From Flavobacterium sp. (lineage in GTDB: Bacteria; Bacteroidota; Bacteroidia; Flavobacteriales; Flavobacteriaceae), in the NCBI GenBank assembly GCA_020403245.1, contig JADBYA010000049.1:1-35125 (forward strand): 35,125 bases of DNA, written 5' to 3'. A program made the position numbers and the translations under genes. Shown here in pieces: positions 17,992-25,114 of the stretch (position 1 is the first letter of the stretch; each line of letters opens with the position of its first letter). The notes under the pieces were generated by a model. It was not told where the DNA came from, ran no database searches, and saw only the letters and a program-made list of their open reading frames with translations.

Positions 17992-19353
17992 ATGATAAAG
18001 AAAATAATACTTAATAAATTAATATCAAATAACGCTAAAAAAGTAAGTTTGATAATTGGTTGTATTATATTTTTATTTCAAATCTATTGGTTTTTTAATG
18101 AGTATAATGCAAAAAAATTTCAGATTCTCACAGAAGTTGAAGCGGCCTTTAATGCTTCCATCATGTCGGAAAACATGAAAATACTCAGTTCGCAACTTGG
18201 TAATTTTTCGTTAGGTACTAATTATTCTTCCACTCTACCTGAAACAGGATTAAATGCAAAGTCACCAAAATTTGAAATACAAATTCAAGTCGATACCATT
18301 CCAACTAATTCCACTTTTAAAGGCCAAAACATTCAAACAATGAATGTATCTGACACTACTTTTTATAATGGTTTGGAAAAAGAATTGAAGAATAATCTAA
18401 ATAAAATCGGCATTGATTTAAAGTTTAAAATTTTTACTGAGTCACAAAAAAATAACTTTGATAAAACAATTTATTCAGATACCATTTCCCCAAAATATTC
18501 CTGGTTTAAAACGAATAAGAAAATTGGTCTCTTACTAAGTGGCGTTACATGGCAAACGCTATTGAAAATGAAATATTCTATTATTCTAATAATTATCTTT
18601 TTGCTATTAGTTTTAACAACAATTGCGTTTCTAAGTGCGGCAATTAATAAAAACAAAACAATTCTTGAACTTAAGAAGAATTTTACAAATAGCATGACTC
18701 ATGAATTAAAAACACCATTATCTACAATAGCAGTAGCAATAGAGTCGCTAGAAAAATATAATGGTATTGAAGATAAAGAATTGACTAAGGAATATTTGGG
18801 TATAATGAAATTAGAGACAAATCGTTTAATAGAAATGGTAAATTCTATACTAGTGCATTCTAAGTTAAATGAAAGTGAAATTGTATTAAAAATTGAAACT
18901 ATCAATGCCAATCAATTGTTTGCAAAATGCATTGATTTAATGAAGCCCAAATTAGACAATTCGAATGGAGTAATCAAAATAGAGTGTAATCAAATTGAGT
19001 TTGAAGGTGATTCGTATCATTTAAGTAATGTTTTTATGAATTTAATTGATAATGCTTTAAAATACGCTGACAAGCAACCTATAATCACTATAAATTGTAC
19101 TGTTATACAAAATATGCTGTACATAAATTTTACAGATAATGGCATTGGGGTTTCTCCAAAATATAAAGATAGAATTTTTGAGGCCTATTTCAGAGTTCAC
19201 GATGATGATCTCTATATACAAAAAGGATTTGGATTGGGGCTTAGCTACGTAAAAGATATTATAACACTTCATAAGGGCAGTATTGAACTTATTGAAGAAG
19301 TAAACCAAGGAACGTGTTTCTTAATTAAATTACCGCTGCAATGGAAAGCATAA
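17992..19353 (+). CDS. Membrane sensor histidine kinase (OmpR-type system)
   Basis: This 453-aa kinase starts at the first ATG. It has two membrane helices (about 17-36 and 200-222) around a ~160-residue periplasmic region. A HisKA domain carries the phospho-acceptor H237 (NSMTHELKTPLSTI). The HATPase_c domain has NLIDNALKYAD, DNGIGV and GFGLGLSYV. The periplasmic domain shows no family I recognise. The gene overlaps the response regulator start by 13 bp, which implies translational coupling. The pair is divergent from the outer membrane receptor at 15096-17513. Confidence 0.9.
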   Translation: MIKKIILNKLISNNAKKVSLIIGCIIFLFQIYWFFNEYNAKKFQILTEVEAAFNASIMSENMKILSSQLGNFSLGTNYSSTLPETGLNAKSPKFEIQIQVDTIPTNSTFKGQNIQTMNVSDTTFYNGLEKELKNNLNKIGIDLKFKIFTESQKNNFDKTIYSDTISPKYSWFKTNKKIGLLLSGVTWQTLLKMKYSIILIIIFLLLVLTTIAFLSAAINKNKTILELKKNFTNSMTHELKTPLSTIAVAIESLEKYNGIEDKELTKEYLGIMKLETNRLIEMVNSILVHSKLNESEIVLKIETINANQLFAKCIDLMKPKLDNSNGVIKIECNQIEFEGDSYHLSNVFMNLIDNALKYADKQPIITINCTVIQNMLYINFTDNGIGVSPKYKDRIFEAYFRVHDDDLYIQKGFGLGLSYVKDIITLHKGSIELIEEVNQGTCFLIKLPLQWKA

Positions 19354-20021
19354 CAATTTTATATGTTGAAGACGAACTTTCTTTAGGAAAAATCACAAAT
19401 GACACACTTAAAAAAAATGGTTTTAATGTAATTTGGGCAAAGGATGGCAAGGAGGCACTCGAAATAATTTTAAAAAGTAAAATCGATATAGCGGTTATAG
19501 ATATAATGATGCCAAAGCTTGACGGCTTTAACCTAGTTATTGAAATAAGAAAGACAAACAATTTGCTACCAATATTATTTTTAACAGCTCGAGTATTAAC
19601 AGAAGATGTAATAAAAGGATTTGAAATTGGTGGAAACGATTACATGAAAAAGCCATTTAGTATAGAAGAGTTAATAATTAGGATAAAAGAACTGCTTAAA
19701 AGAAACAAAATTTCTAACCCATTAAATACTTACCTAATTGGAAAGTATACTTTTAATTATGTTAGAATGGAAATTACGCTCCAAGATCAAAAAATAAGCT
19801 TGACCCACCGAGAAAATGAAATAATTAAACGTCTTTATCTCAAGGCGAATGAAATTGTTAGTCGCACAGAAATTTTGATAGATTTATGGGGAGATGATAG
19901 CTATTATAACGGCAGAAGTCTCGATGTGTTCATAACAAAAATTCGCAAATATTTTAGTGAAGACCAATCAATTGCGATAAAGAACATTAGAGGAGTGGGC
20001 TATAAATTAATTATTTCATAG
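19341..20021 (+). CDS. OmpR/PhoB-family response regulator
   Basis: This 226-aa protein has a receiver domain (E10-D11, phospho-Asp54 in AVIDIMMPKLDG, T82, K104 in MKKPF) and a winged-helix output domain (about 130-226: ISLTHRENEIIKRL, DVFITKIRKYF, IRGVGYKLI). It is coupled to the kinase upstream by a 13-bp overlap. A set of 10-bp tandem half-sites lies 20 bp downstream of its stop, in front of the CIA30 gene, and is a probable target. Confidence 0.92.
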   Translation: MESITILYVEDELSLGKITNDTLKKNGFNVIWAKDGKEALEIILKSKIDIAVIDIMMPKLDGFNLVIEIRKTNNLLPILFLTARVLTEDVIKGFEIGGNDYMKKPFSIEELIIRIKELLKRNKISNPLNTYLIGKYTFNYVRMEITLQDQKISLTHRENEIIKRLYLKANEIVSRTEILIDLWGDDSYYNGRSLDVFITKIRKYFSEDQSIAIKNIRGVGYKLIIS

Positions 20022-20040
20022 CAACAAAAGAAAATTAACC

Positions 20041-20080
20041 GTTAACATTCGATAACATTAACTAGCTTTCGATAACCTTT
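20041..20080 (+). promoter_or_regulatory. Four tandem 10-bp half-sites, likely OmpR-type regulator operator
   Basis: The segment splits into four decamers: gttaacattc, gataacatta, actagctttc, gataaccttt. The shared pattern is about GnTAACnTT, with the third unit weakest; TTCGATAAC itself occurs at 20048 and 20068. The helical-phase spacing is typical of OmpR/PhoB-family sites, and the block abuts a candidate promoter. Confidence 0.5.
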
Positions 20081-20106
20081 TGGAGCAAAGTTATACTCTA
20101 AATTTG
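20080..20106 (+). promoter_or_regulatory. Candidate promoter of the CIA30 gene
   Basis: A TTG at 20080-20082 and TAAATTTG at 20099-20106 (exact TAnnTTTG) are 16 bp apart. This fits a Bacteroidetes -33/-7 pair with a slightly short spacer. Confidence 0.5.
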
Positions 20107-20181
20107 CAATGTGAATAGGTAACAAGTCGACTTGAATATTCATGATAAACAAACCATATTTTAACTATTAAAAAGGAACAC

Positions 20182-20739
20182 ATGAAAAAATTAATTTTAT
20201 TAGTATTGTGCATTTCGGCACTACAATCATTCGGTCAATCATCAATTATTGATTTTGGCAATTCGGCCGAAAAAAATCAAGAATGGAAGTTACTTTCGGA
20301 TAACATAATGGGGGGTGTTACAAAATCTAAAATTGAGTACACCAATAATTCTGTTTTGTTAACTGGAAATATTTCTTTAGATAATTATGGCGGGTTTTCA
20401 TCCATAAAAACCAAATACAAAAGTGTTGACTTATCTAAATACATTGGTATTAAAATTAAGTTTAAATCAACCAATCAAAAGTTTGCTTTTACATTGGAAG
20501 ACAATCAAAACTGGACACAGCCAAATTATAAACGTGAATTTTCTTCAAAGAAGGAGGATACTTGGGAAGAGGTGATTATTTATTTTAAAGATTTTCAAGA
20601 AGTTGTAATAGGCGAACCTACAGGAAATATGATGAAATCGAAAAGTTTAAAAAATATAGTTAGAATGGGAATAATGACTTATGAAAAAAAGGAAGGCCCA
20701 TTTTCTCTTGAAGTAGATTATATAGAGTTTATTAAGTAA
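20182..20739 (+). CDS. Secreted CIA30-domain protein
   Basis: This 185-aa protein has a signal peptide ending SFGQ, followed by a CIA30 (NDUFAF1-like) jelly-roll domain. Visible family features are WKLLSDNIMGGVTKS, NYGGFSSIKTK, GIKIKFKS and the aromatic core strands near the C-terminus (FSLEVDYIEF). Bacterial members are carbohydrate-binding-like folds of unknown role. The signal peptide argues against a respiratory complex I assembly function here. The gene lies downstream of the OmpR-type kinase/regulator pair with its own candidate promoter and operator, and ends at a strong terminator. It is a plausible output of that two-component system. Confidence 0.8.
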   Translation: MKKLILLVLCISALQSFGQSSIIDFGNSAEKNQEWKLLSDNIMGGVTKSKIEYTNNSVLLTGNISLDNYGGFSSIKTKYKSVDLSKYIGIKIKFKSTNQKFAFTLEDNQNWTQPNYKREFSSKKEDTWEEVIIYFKDFQEVVIGEPTGNMMKSKSLKNIVRMGIMTYEKKEGPFSLEVDYIEFIK

Positions 20740-20767
20740 TCACCCGTGGGCGATAAATCTTTTTAAG

Positions 20768-20810
20768 AAAAGGGGGAATTCCTGACGATAGGTTTCCCCC
20801 TTTTATTTTG
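20768..20810 (+). terminator. Strong rho-independent terminator after CIA30
   Basis: The stem aaaagggggaa (20768-20778) pairs with ttcccccttttt-type sequence at 20794-20804, followed by attttg. Its GC core is the strongest of the stem-loops noted in the window. Confidence 0.8.
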
Positions 20811-20839
20811 ACATTATTATATATTAAAACATAAAACGG

Positions 20840-21118
20840 ATGAAATATTCCATATCACTAACTTGTCTTTTTTTAATTTTCCATATCAATGGTAGTGCTG
20901 GTAATTTGTTCACAAAAGATTAAGTTGTACCTTCTGAACTACAAGGTAATTATAGCATACTAAGGGAAATTGTAAACAATATTTAAAAAAATACTGTTCG
21001 TTTTTTATTTGATACAGGAGCTACTGGTGGAAGTATAGATTCCGAATTTGTAAGTAGACATAATATCAAATTAATTAATAGTTCCACATTTAATATTGGT
21101 GCAACAGGAAAACCGATT
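20840..21118 (+). pseudogene. Retropepsin-like aspartic protease relic with two in-frame stops
   Basis: One frame gives a signal-peptide-like start (MKYSISLTCLFLIFHINGSA), a TAA at 20921, a segment ending REIVNNI, a TAA at 20984, then KNTVRFLFDTGATGGSID, an intact aspartic-protease motif. Homology ends at 21118, where a 98-bp repeat begins. All parts share one frame, so the damage is two nonsense changes plus 3' truncation. No promoter repeat precedes it. It lies in the 531-bp gap between CIA30 and the DUF6544-type gene. Confidence 0.65.
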
Positions 21119-21216
21119 AATTACATCTTTCTATTTTTGTAATGCCTTTTCTTTGCCTGCTCAACTTTATGGGCACGGATTGCTTTGACAGTTCGCTGCG
21201 CTCGGGTGTAAATCCG
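21119..21216. repeat. 98-bp repeat with terminal hairpin, copy 1
   Basis: It is nearly identical to 23507-23603 (shared gccttttctttgcctgctc and tcagttcgctgcgctcggg-type segments). It ends in a hairpin bounded by cggat...aatccg. A third, partial copy of the hairpin is at 23436-23476. It abuts the truncated retropepsin relic. Confidence 0.75.
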
Positions 21217-21270
21217 GACTATTGTGAATTCTCTTCGGATTAAAATTGTCTTAATGGTTGTGTCTTCATT

Positions 21271-22374
21271 TTAATCTTCAATATTTGTAAGGTTATACTT
21301 TACACTTTTATATACCATTTCGCCATAAGTAAAATCTCCTTCAGGTTTCTGATAAATCAATTTTGCTTTGCTTGGCAAATAGTATCCATTTATCATTCGG
21401 TAATTTTCAACAGGTGTTGCCCAAGGATAACTGTTGTATTGTTTTCCATCGGTATCATAGCGGTCATTGCTTATGAAGTTTACCAATTCACCTTTTTCGT
21501 TGAAGTAAAGCACCGCACTTATGCTGATATTCCCATTTTTAAAAATGCCGTTTACAGAGGTGTCGTTTATAATTTTCCAAGTTATTCTTCTGTCAATTAA
21601 GGTCGCAGGGGCAATAAAACACATATCGTTAAAAAGTGTTACCGTTTCAGCCTGGTTCAACTTGTCGCCTTTGGCATCTAACACTTTCAGCCAATTCAAC
21701 ATTTTTACTTCAAAAGTTGCAGTTTCGTTTTGGTATAGATGCAGTCCCGTTGCTGGTAAGCCCATTTTACTTGCTTCCATAAAAAAGTAGCGTGACGGTT
21801 TTGGGTAGAAGTTATATTGAACCGATTGAAATTTCATATATGCATCTTCGGTTTTACCACGCATACTGCCTACAAACTCTGCCCTGAAATTCTTTATCTT
21901 TGGTTGGCCAAGTGATTTGGTAAAATGAAGATACTTTTGCACAACCACAGGCAAATGAGCAATGTCGTTTTCGGTCAAAATCTCAGTGGAAAGCGTGTTA
22001 TTTACTGAAAAATCATTTTTCACTTGATTGGCAAACTCACTTTTCAATAAATAAGAACCTAAACTTACCAATGAAACCAATAAAATAATAAGGTTGGGGA
22101 TTGTGCCAAACTTAGCATCTTTCCAAAACATTACGACAAGAATTTGCGAAATCACCATAGCAGTAAGTCCAACAAGCCATGCATATTTGGTGTTTGTAAA
22201 GTGCAAAATTCCATAAATCACAAAAAGTGCAGTTGCTGTCAGCCAAAATAGTCCCATTGGTTTTGATATAGGAAGTGTCAACTCTTTTATTTCCTTAAAA
22301 CCAAAGCTTTTTATAAATCCAAGCAAGTGAATTAGTCCATGCAGTAATACAATTATTAAAAATACTATTTTCAT
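21271..22374 (-). CDS. Membrane protein of the DUF6544 type
   Basis: This 367-aa protein uses the ATG at 22374; the upstream extension to 22503 runs into a structured intergenic site and is unlikely to be translated. Residues ~1-110 contain about four membrane helices (IVFLIIVLLHGLIHLLGF, GLFWLTATALFVIYGIL, LVGLTAMVISQILVVMFW, LIILLVSLVSLG). The remainder is a soluble beta-rich domain with VQKYLHFTKSLG, PATLIDRRITWK and YPWATPVENYR, which I recall as DUF6544. The function is unknown. In the minus direction the gene follows an attC-like spacer, as other cassette genes in the window do, but its 3' boundary is lost in the repeat region at 21.1-21.27 kb. Confidence 0.7.
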   Translation of the reverse strand: MKIVFLIIVLLHGLIHLLGFIKSFGFKEIKELTLPISKPMGLFWLTATALFVIYGILHFTNTKYAWLVGLTAMVISQILVVMFWKDAKFGTIPNLIILLVSLVSLGSYLLKSEFANQVKNDFSVNNTLSTEILTENDIAHLPVVVQKYLHFTKSLGQPKIKNFRAEFVGSMRGKTEDAYMKFQSVQYNFYPKPSRYFFMEASKMGLPATGLHLYQNETATFEVKMLNWLKVLDAKGDKLNQAETVTLFNDMCFIAPATLIDRRITWKIINDTSVNGIFKNGNISISAVLYFNEKGELVNFISNDRYDTDGKQYNSYPWATPVENYRMINGYYLPSKAKLIYQKPEGDFTYGEMVYKSVKYNLTNIED

Positions 22375-22404
22375 TGTTGTCGTCTTTCTTGTTATGCTTG
22401 CCAA

Positions 22405-22543
22405 TAACGTTTCGGGCTTGGCGAAGGTGGCGATTTTCACCATCCCGATACCTATCGGGATTGATACGGAGAACGAATGTTTGATTAACCACAAAACTGT
22501 CAACCGGAGACGAAACCCCGCCTATTGCCAAGGGCTGTTACCA
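22405..22543 (-). repeat. attC-like structured spacer between two cassette genes
   Basis: On the minus strand it starts with ctggtaac plus agcccttggcaataggcg and ends with cgccaccttcgccaagcc plus cgaaacgttattgg. The two arms are imperfect inverses with bulges (R''-L''/L'-R' layout). A perfect 8-bp stem hairpin (tcccgata/tatcggga, 22443-22460) lies in the middle. Confidence 0.5.
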
Positions 22544-22556
22544 GTAGTTGTTTTTC

Positions 22557-23132
22557 TCAATTGTTCGCTAAGTCTTGAATACATTGTTCTCTAATTTTCC
22601 AAATGTCGTTAAGTGATAAATTTATTTGCTTGTTGTTGTCGAGCCAAGTTACAAGATAATTTTTGTGATAGTTTACTTTGTATTCTGTGATTTGCTCAGG
22701 CGAAATTTCGATTTCTTCAATTAGGTCGTCCAAAAAATCTGTAGGTTTGGAATTTATTTTTGTTAGGTCGAGAATTAGGTTTTCAATTTTCAAATAACAA
22801 TGGGCTTCAGGAATAAATTCTAAATTATTTTGTAATAGTGTTGCAGAAATTTCTGGTGTATTTATTTTGTTCATTCTAAAAAGTCCAACTATTAGTTTTA
22901 CTGTTTCAAAATTATTTTCGTCAGCAAGTCTTTTGATTAAAGCGTGTTTTGTGCTACAAGTTCCACAATTGTCAGCAAACACAGATGCTAAATTGTTATT
23001 GTCTGCATTACGTCCGTAGGCAAGTTCTTTTACGAATAAAGTTGCTTGATTGAAAGTCAAAATGTTTCTGTCGACAAATTCTTTTGAAATTCGTCCCGTA
23101 GATTTTATATCAAAGTTGGGTTGATTTGTCAT
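22557..23132 (-). CDS. Hypothetical protein, possible transglutaminase-like cysteine fold
   Basis: This 191-aa soluble protein has no family I can name firmly. The segment CGTCSTKHALIKRLA (Cys56, Cys59, His63), followed by EAHCYLKIENLILDLT (His111, Asp122), has the order and context of a transglutaminase-like Cys-His-Asp triad: Cys at the start of a helix, then His and Asp on adjacent strands. The fold and the activity are inferences. It is bounded by an inverted cassette-type pair, gttaccagtagttg at 22537-22550 and caattactgccaac at 23151-23164. It is therefore a single-gene cassette-like unit. Confidence 0.55.
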   Translation of the reverse strand: MTNQPNFDIKSTGRISKEFVDRNILTFNQATLFVKELAYGRNADNNNLASVFADNCGTCSTKHALIKRLADENNFETVKLIVGLFRMNKINTPEISATLLQNNLEFIPEAHCYLKIENLILDLTKINSKPTDFLDDLIEEIEISPEQITEYKVNYHKNYLVTWLDNNKQINLSLNDIWKIREQCIQDLANN

Positions 23133-23275
23133 AATGTTGTGTCGTCTTTACAATTACTGCCAACGTCAGTTCGTCTAAAAACCTCCATCCGAACTGATTT
23201 TAATTAAATATGAAGTAAATATATTGGTTTTACGGGACAATAAAAACCTTTTTTATATAAAGGCAGCTGATTATT

Positions 23276-23506
23276 TTGAAAAGGAAAAAGGTCGTAACAA
23301 GGATTAAAAACGTCTTTTACAAGCCCAAAAAACAAAGCCAATACTTTGAGGTTCTGTTTGAGCGTGTTTTGGTCTATGAGATTAAAAATTCGTTTAAGAT
23401 TGAAGGCAGTAAAAATAAGACCTACATCCCGTTAGCGGATTTACTTCTTCAGTTCGCTGCGCTAGGGTGCAATCCGTCCCTACAACAACCATCAAATACA
23501 ATATAA
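23276..23506 (+). CDS. Short unrecognised ORF, probably a gene fragment
   Basis: The frame starts at a TTG and encodes ~76 aa with a basic N-terminus (KRKKVVTRIKNVFYKPKKQ) and a plausible folded stretch (YFEVLFERVLVYEIKNSF). Its C-terminal third is encoded by the hairpin repeat (23436-23476), so a natural coding end is unlikely. It lies in degraded DNA between repeats. It may be the 5' remnant of a gene cut by repeat insertion, or not coding at all. Confidence 0.25.
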   Translation: MKRKKVVTRIKNVFYKPKKQSQYFEVLFERVLVYEIKNSFKIEGSKNKTYIPLADLLLQFAALGCNPSLQQPSNTI

Positions 23507-23603
23507 ATTACATCTTTCTGTTTTTGAAATGCCTTTTCTTTGCCTGCTCAACTTTATGGGCACGGATTACTTCGTCAGTTCGCTGCGCTCGGGTGTAAAT
23601 CCG
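23507..23603. repeat. 97-bp repeat with terminal hairpin, copy 2
   Basis: Partner of 21119-21216. The terminal hairpin module (cggatt...tcgctgcgct...aatccg) also occurs alone at 23436-23476. Together with the following promoter-like repeat and protease relic it fills the 490-bp gap before the Crp/Fnr gene. Confidence 0.75.
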
Positions 23604-23631
23604 CGCAAAAGGGTAGTCGCGGCAAATTCCT

Positions 23632-23745
23632 TTCCCGAAGCGTCGGAAGTGTTATCTAGTTATACTTACAAAAAATAAGTTTTCTAACGACTATTTTAAT
23701 ATATTTGTTTGAAAGGATGTGAAGATTTTTCACAGTCTGAATTTA
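23632..23745 (+). repeat. Dispersed promoter-like repeat, copy at 23.6 kb
   Basis: It starts with the hairpin cccgaagcgtcgg, also found in the 257-bp elements. Then come a ttttctaacgactatttt segment, TATATTTG, and a TGTGAAG...TTCACAGTCTGA hairpin. It matches the promoter half of the 257-bp element in opposite orientation and points toward the protease relic and the Crp/Fnr gene. Confidence 0.65.
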
Positions 23746-23799
23746 TAAGTTATTTTAAACAACTTATTTAAAAGTCAATTATCAATAATAAAGCACTTG

Positions 23800-23983
23800 T
23801 TAGATCAAATATCATAATTGGAAATACAGGATGCTTTATTGACAACTTCATCATGAAAAAAGGGAGGAAACCAGCACGATAATCAATAGAGCCATCAGTG
23901 GTAACGTGCTAAGGCACCTGAAGTGGCAAATTAACTACAACAGCGAAATGGTAAAATTTGAAAATTCCGGTGTAATATTATAA
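23800..23983 (+). pseudogene. Degenerate retropepsin-like 3' relic
   Basis: The frame from 23843 to the TAA at 23981 gives ISGNVLRHLKWQINYNSEMV followed by KFENS, which resembles the conserved C-terminal strands of retropepsin-like lipoproteins. Upstream, another frame gives IIGNTGCFIDNFIMKKG. No continuous gene remains. It follows a promoter-like repeat, as the better-preserved copy at 12076 does. Confidence 0.3.
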
Positions 23984-23996
23984 AAAAAACAGAAAA

Positions 23997-24593
23997 ATGA
24001 ATCCGTTTGTTACTTTCTTAAAACATTACATTGACCTGACCTCAATGGAAATACAATCAATTGAGAATACCTTGGAAAAGAAGTCTTTCAAAGCTGGGGA
24101 AATTGTTCTTAAGGAAAAATCCATTTGTAAACATATTACGTTCTTGGTTTACGGTAAGGCGCGTTCTTATTTCATCAATCACGAAGGGCAAGAATTTACA
24201 TGGAGTCTTCATTTTAATGACAAAGATTCCAAATTTGAGAATTACTTTTTACTCGATTACAACAGCTTTCTTTCCAAGTCACCAACACATCTTACAATCG
24301 AAGTCATTGAAGACATTGAAGTCATTATGCTTAGTTACGAAAACCTTCAAAACTTTATGGCAACCTCTTTAAAAATTGCAACATTGAATAACAGAATGTC
24401 AGAAATCGCATATCAAAATGTTCATAATAGAGCGTTCTCACTATTAACACTAACTGCTAAAGAAAGATACTTGCAACTTTTAAAAGAAGAACCCTATTTA
24501 TTAAATAAGTTTAAGCATTATCTTATTGCCTCTTATTTAGGTATTGCTCCTCAAAGTCTTAGCAGGTTGCGAAATGAGATTGTTAAATCCTAA
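23997..24593 (+). CDS. Crp/Fnr-family transcriptional regulator
   Basis: This 198-aa protein has an N-terminal cyclic-nucleotide-binding beta-roll (KKSFKAGEIVLKEKSICKHI, LVYGKARSYF) and a C-terminal helix-turn-helix (HYLIASYLGIAPQSLSRLRN). It lacks an FNR-type Cys cluster, and the cNMP-site residues are not clearly conserved, as is common in the many small Bacteroidetes Crp-like regulators. It reads toward the DUF2141-SDR genes, whose upstream region holds a Crp/Fnr-like palindrome 12 bp after this gene's stop. It is probably their local regulator. Confidence 0.85.
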   Translation: MNPFVTFLKHYIDLTSMEIQSIENTLEKKSFKAGEIVLKEKSICKHITFLVYGKARSYFINHEGQEFTWSLHFNDKDSKFENYFLLDYNSFLSKSPTHLTIEVIEDIEVIMLSYENLQNFMATSLKIATLNNRMSEIAYQNVHNRAFSLLTLTAKERYLQLLKEEPYLLNKFKHYLIASYLGIAPQSLSRLRNEIVKS

Positions 24594-24604
24594 TTATTTA
24601 TTTC

Positions 24605-24618
24605 TTCACAAATGTGAA
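24605..24618 (+). promoter_or_regulatory. Crp/Fnr-type palindrome upstream of DUF2141
   Basis: TTCACA-aa-TGTGAA is a perfect 6-bp inverted repeat. A CATCTTTG box (one mismatch to TAnnTTTG) lies at 24641-24648. This puts the palindrome centre about 42 bp before the predicted transcription start, the class II activator position. Confidence 0.5.
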
Positions 24619-24682
24619 TGCATAGCATTTTACCGTTTTTCATCTTTGTATCATAATTTTAAATTAACAAAAGATGCAAATC

Positions 24683-25114
24683 ATGAAATTAGCAACACTC
24701 GCATTTGGGCTTATCATAGCCCTTGGAGTTCATGGGCAGCAAGCTGCGAACACCAAAAAACTTTCAATTAAAATTTCAAAGATCCAAAGTAAGGGAAAAA
24801 TACTTTATGTTGGAATTTATCGCGCAGGAGACGATTTTCCAGAATTTAACAAGCACTGGAAAAACTCGAAAGCAACGACAACAAGCAATGAAATGACTAT
24901 TGAATTTGATGTTCCTTACGGAGATTATGCCGTGGCTGTTTCACATGACTTAAATGGAAATGGGAAACTCGACAAAAACCTTTTTGGATATCCGAAAGAG
25001 CCATTTGGTTTTTCTAATAATTACAAACCTAAACTTTCAAGTCCGAATTTTTCAGATTGCAAGTTTTCGTATACGCAACAAAGTAATTCAATAATGATTA
25101 AACTCATTGACTAA
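24683..25114 (+). CDS. Secreted DUF2141 protein
   Basis: This ~143-aa protein starts at MKLATLAF; an ATG at 24674 adds three residues and cannot be excluded. It has a signal peptide ending HGQ. The DUF2141 pattern is visible: VGIYRAGDDFP, DVPYGDYAVAVSHDLNGNGK and FGYPKEPFGFSNN. The family is extracytoplasmic and its function is unknown; the DLNGNGKLD loop looks able to bind a metal. It starts the operon with the SDR genes; the first SDR begins 2 bp after its stop. The last ~75 bp of this gene are also duplicated further downstream. Confidence 0.85.
   Translation: MKLATLAFGLIIALGVHGQQAANTKKLSIKISKIQSKGKILYVGIYRAGDDFPEFNKHWKNSKATTTSNEMTIEFDVPYGDYAVAVSHDLNGNGKLDKNLFGYPKEPFGFSNNYKPKLSSPNFSDCKFSYTQQSNSIMIKLID

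Noticed and set aside
22375..22503. N-terminal extension of the DUF6544-type protein
   Set aside because: It is encoded by the attC-like spacer; the first membrane helix begins at the ATG at 22374.
24674..24682. Three-residue upstream start of DUF2141
   Set aside because: It cannot be excluded, but MKLATLAF at 24683 gives the more typical signal peptide start.
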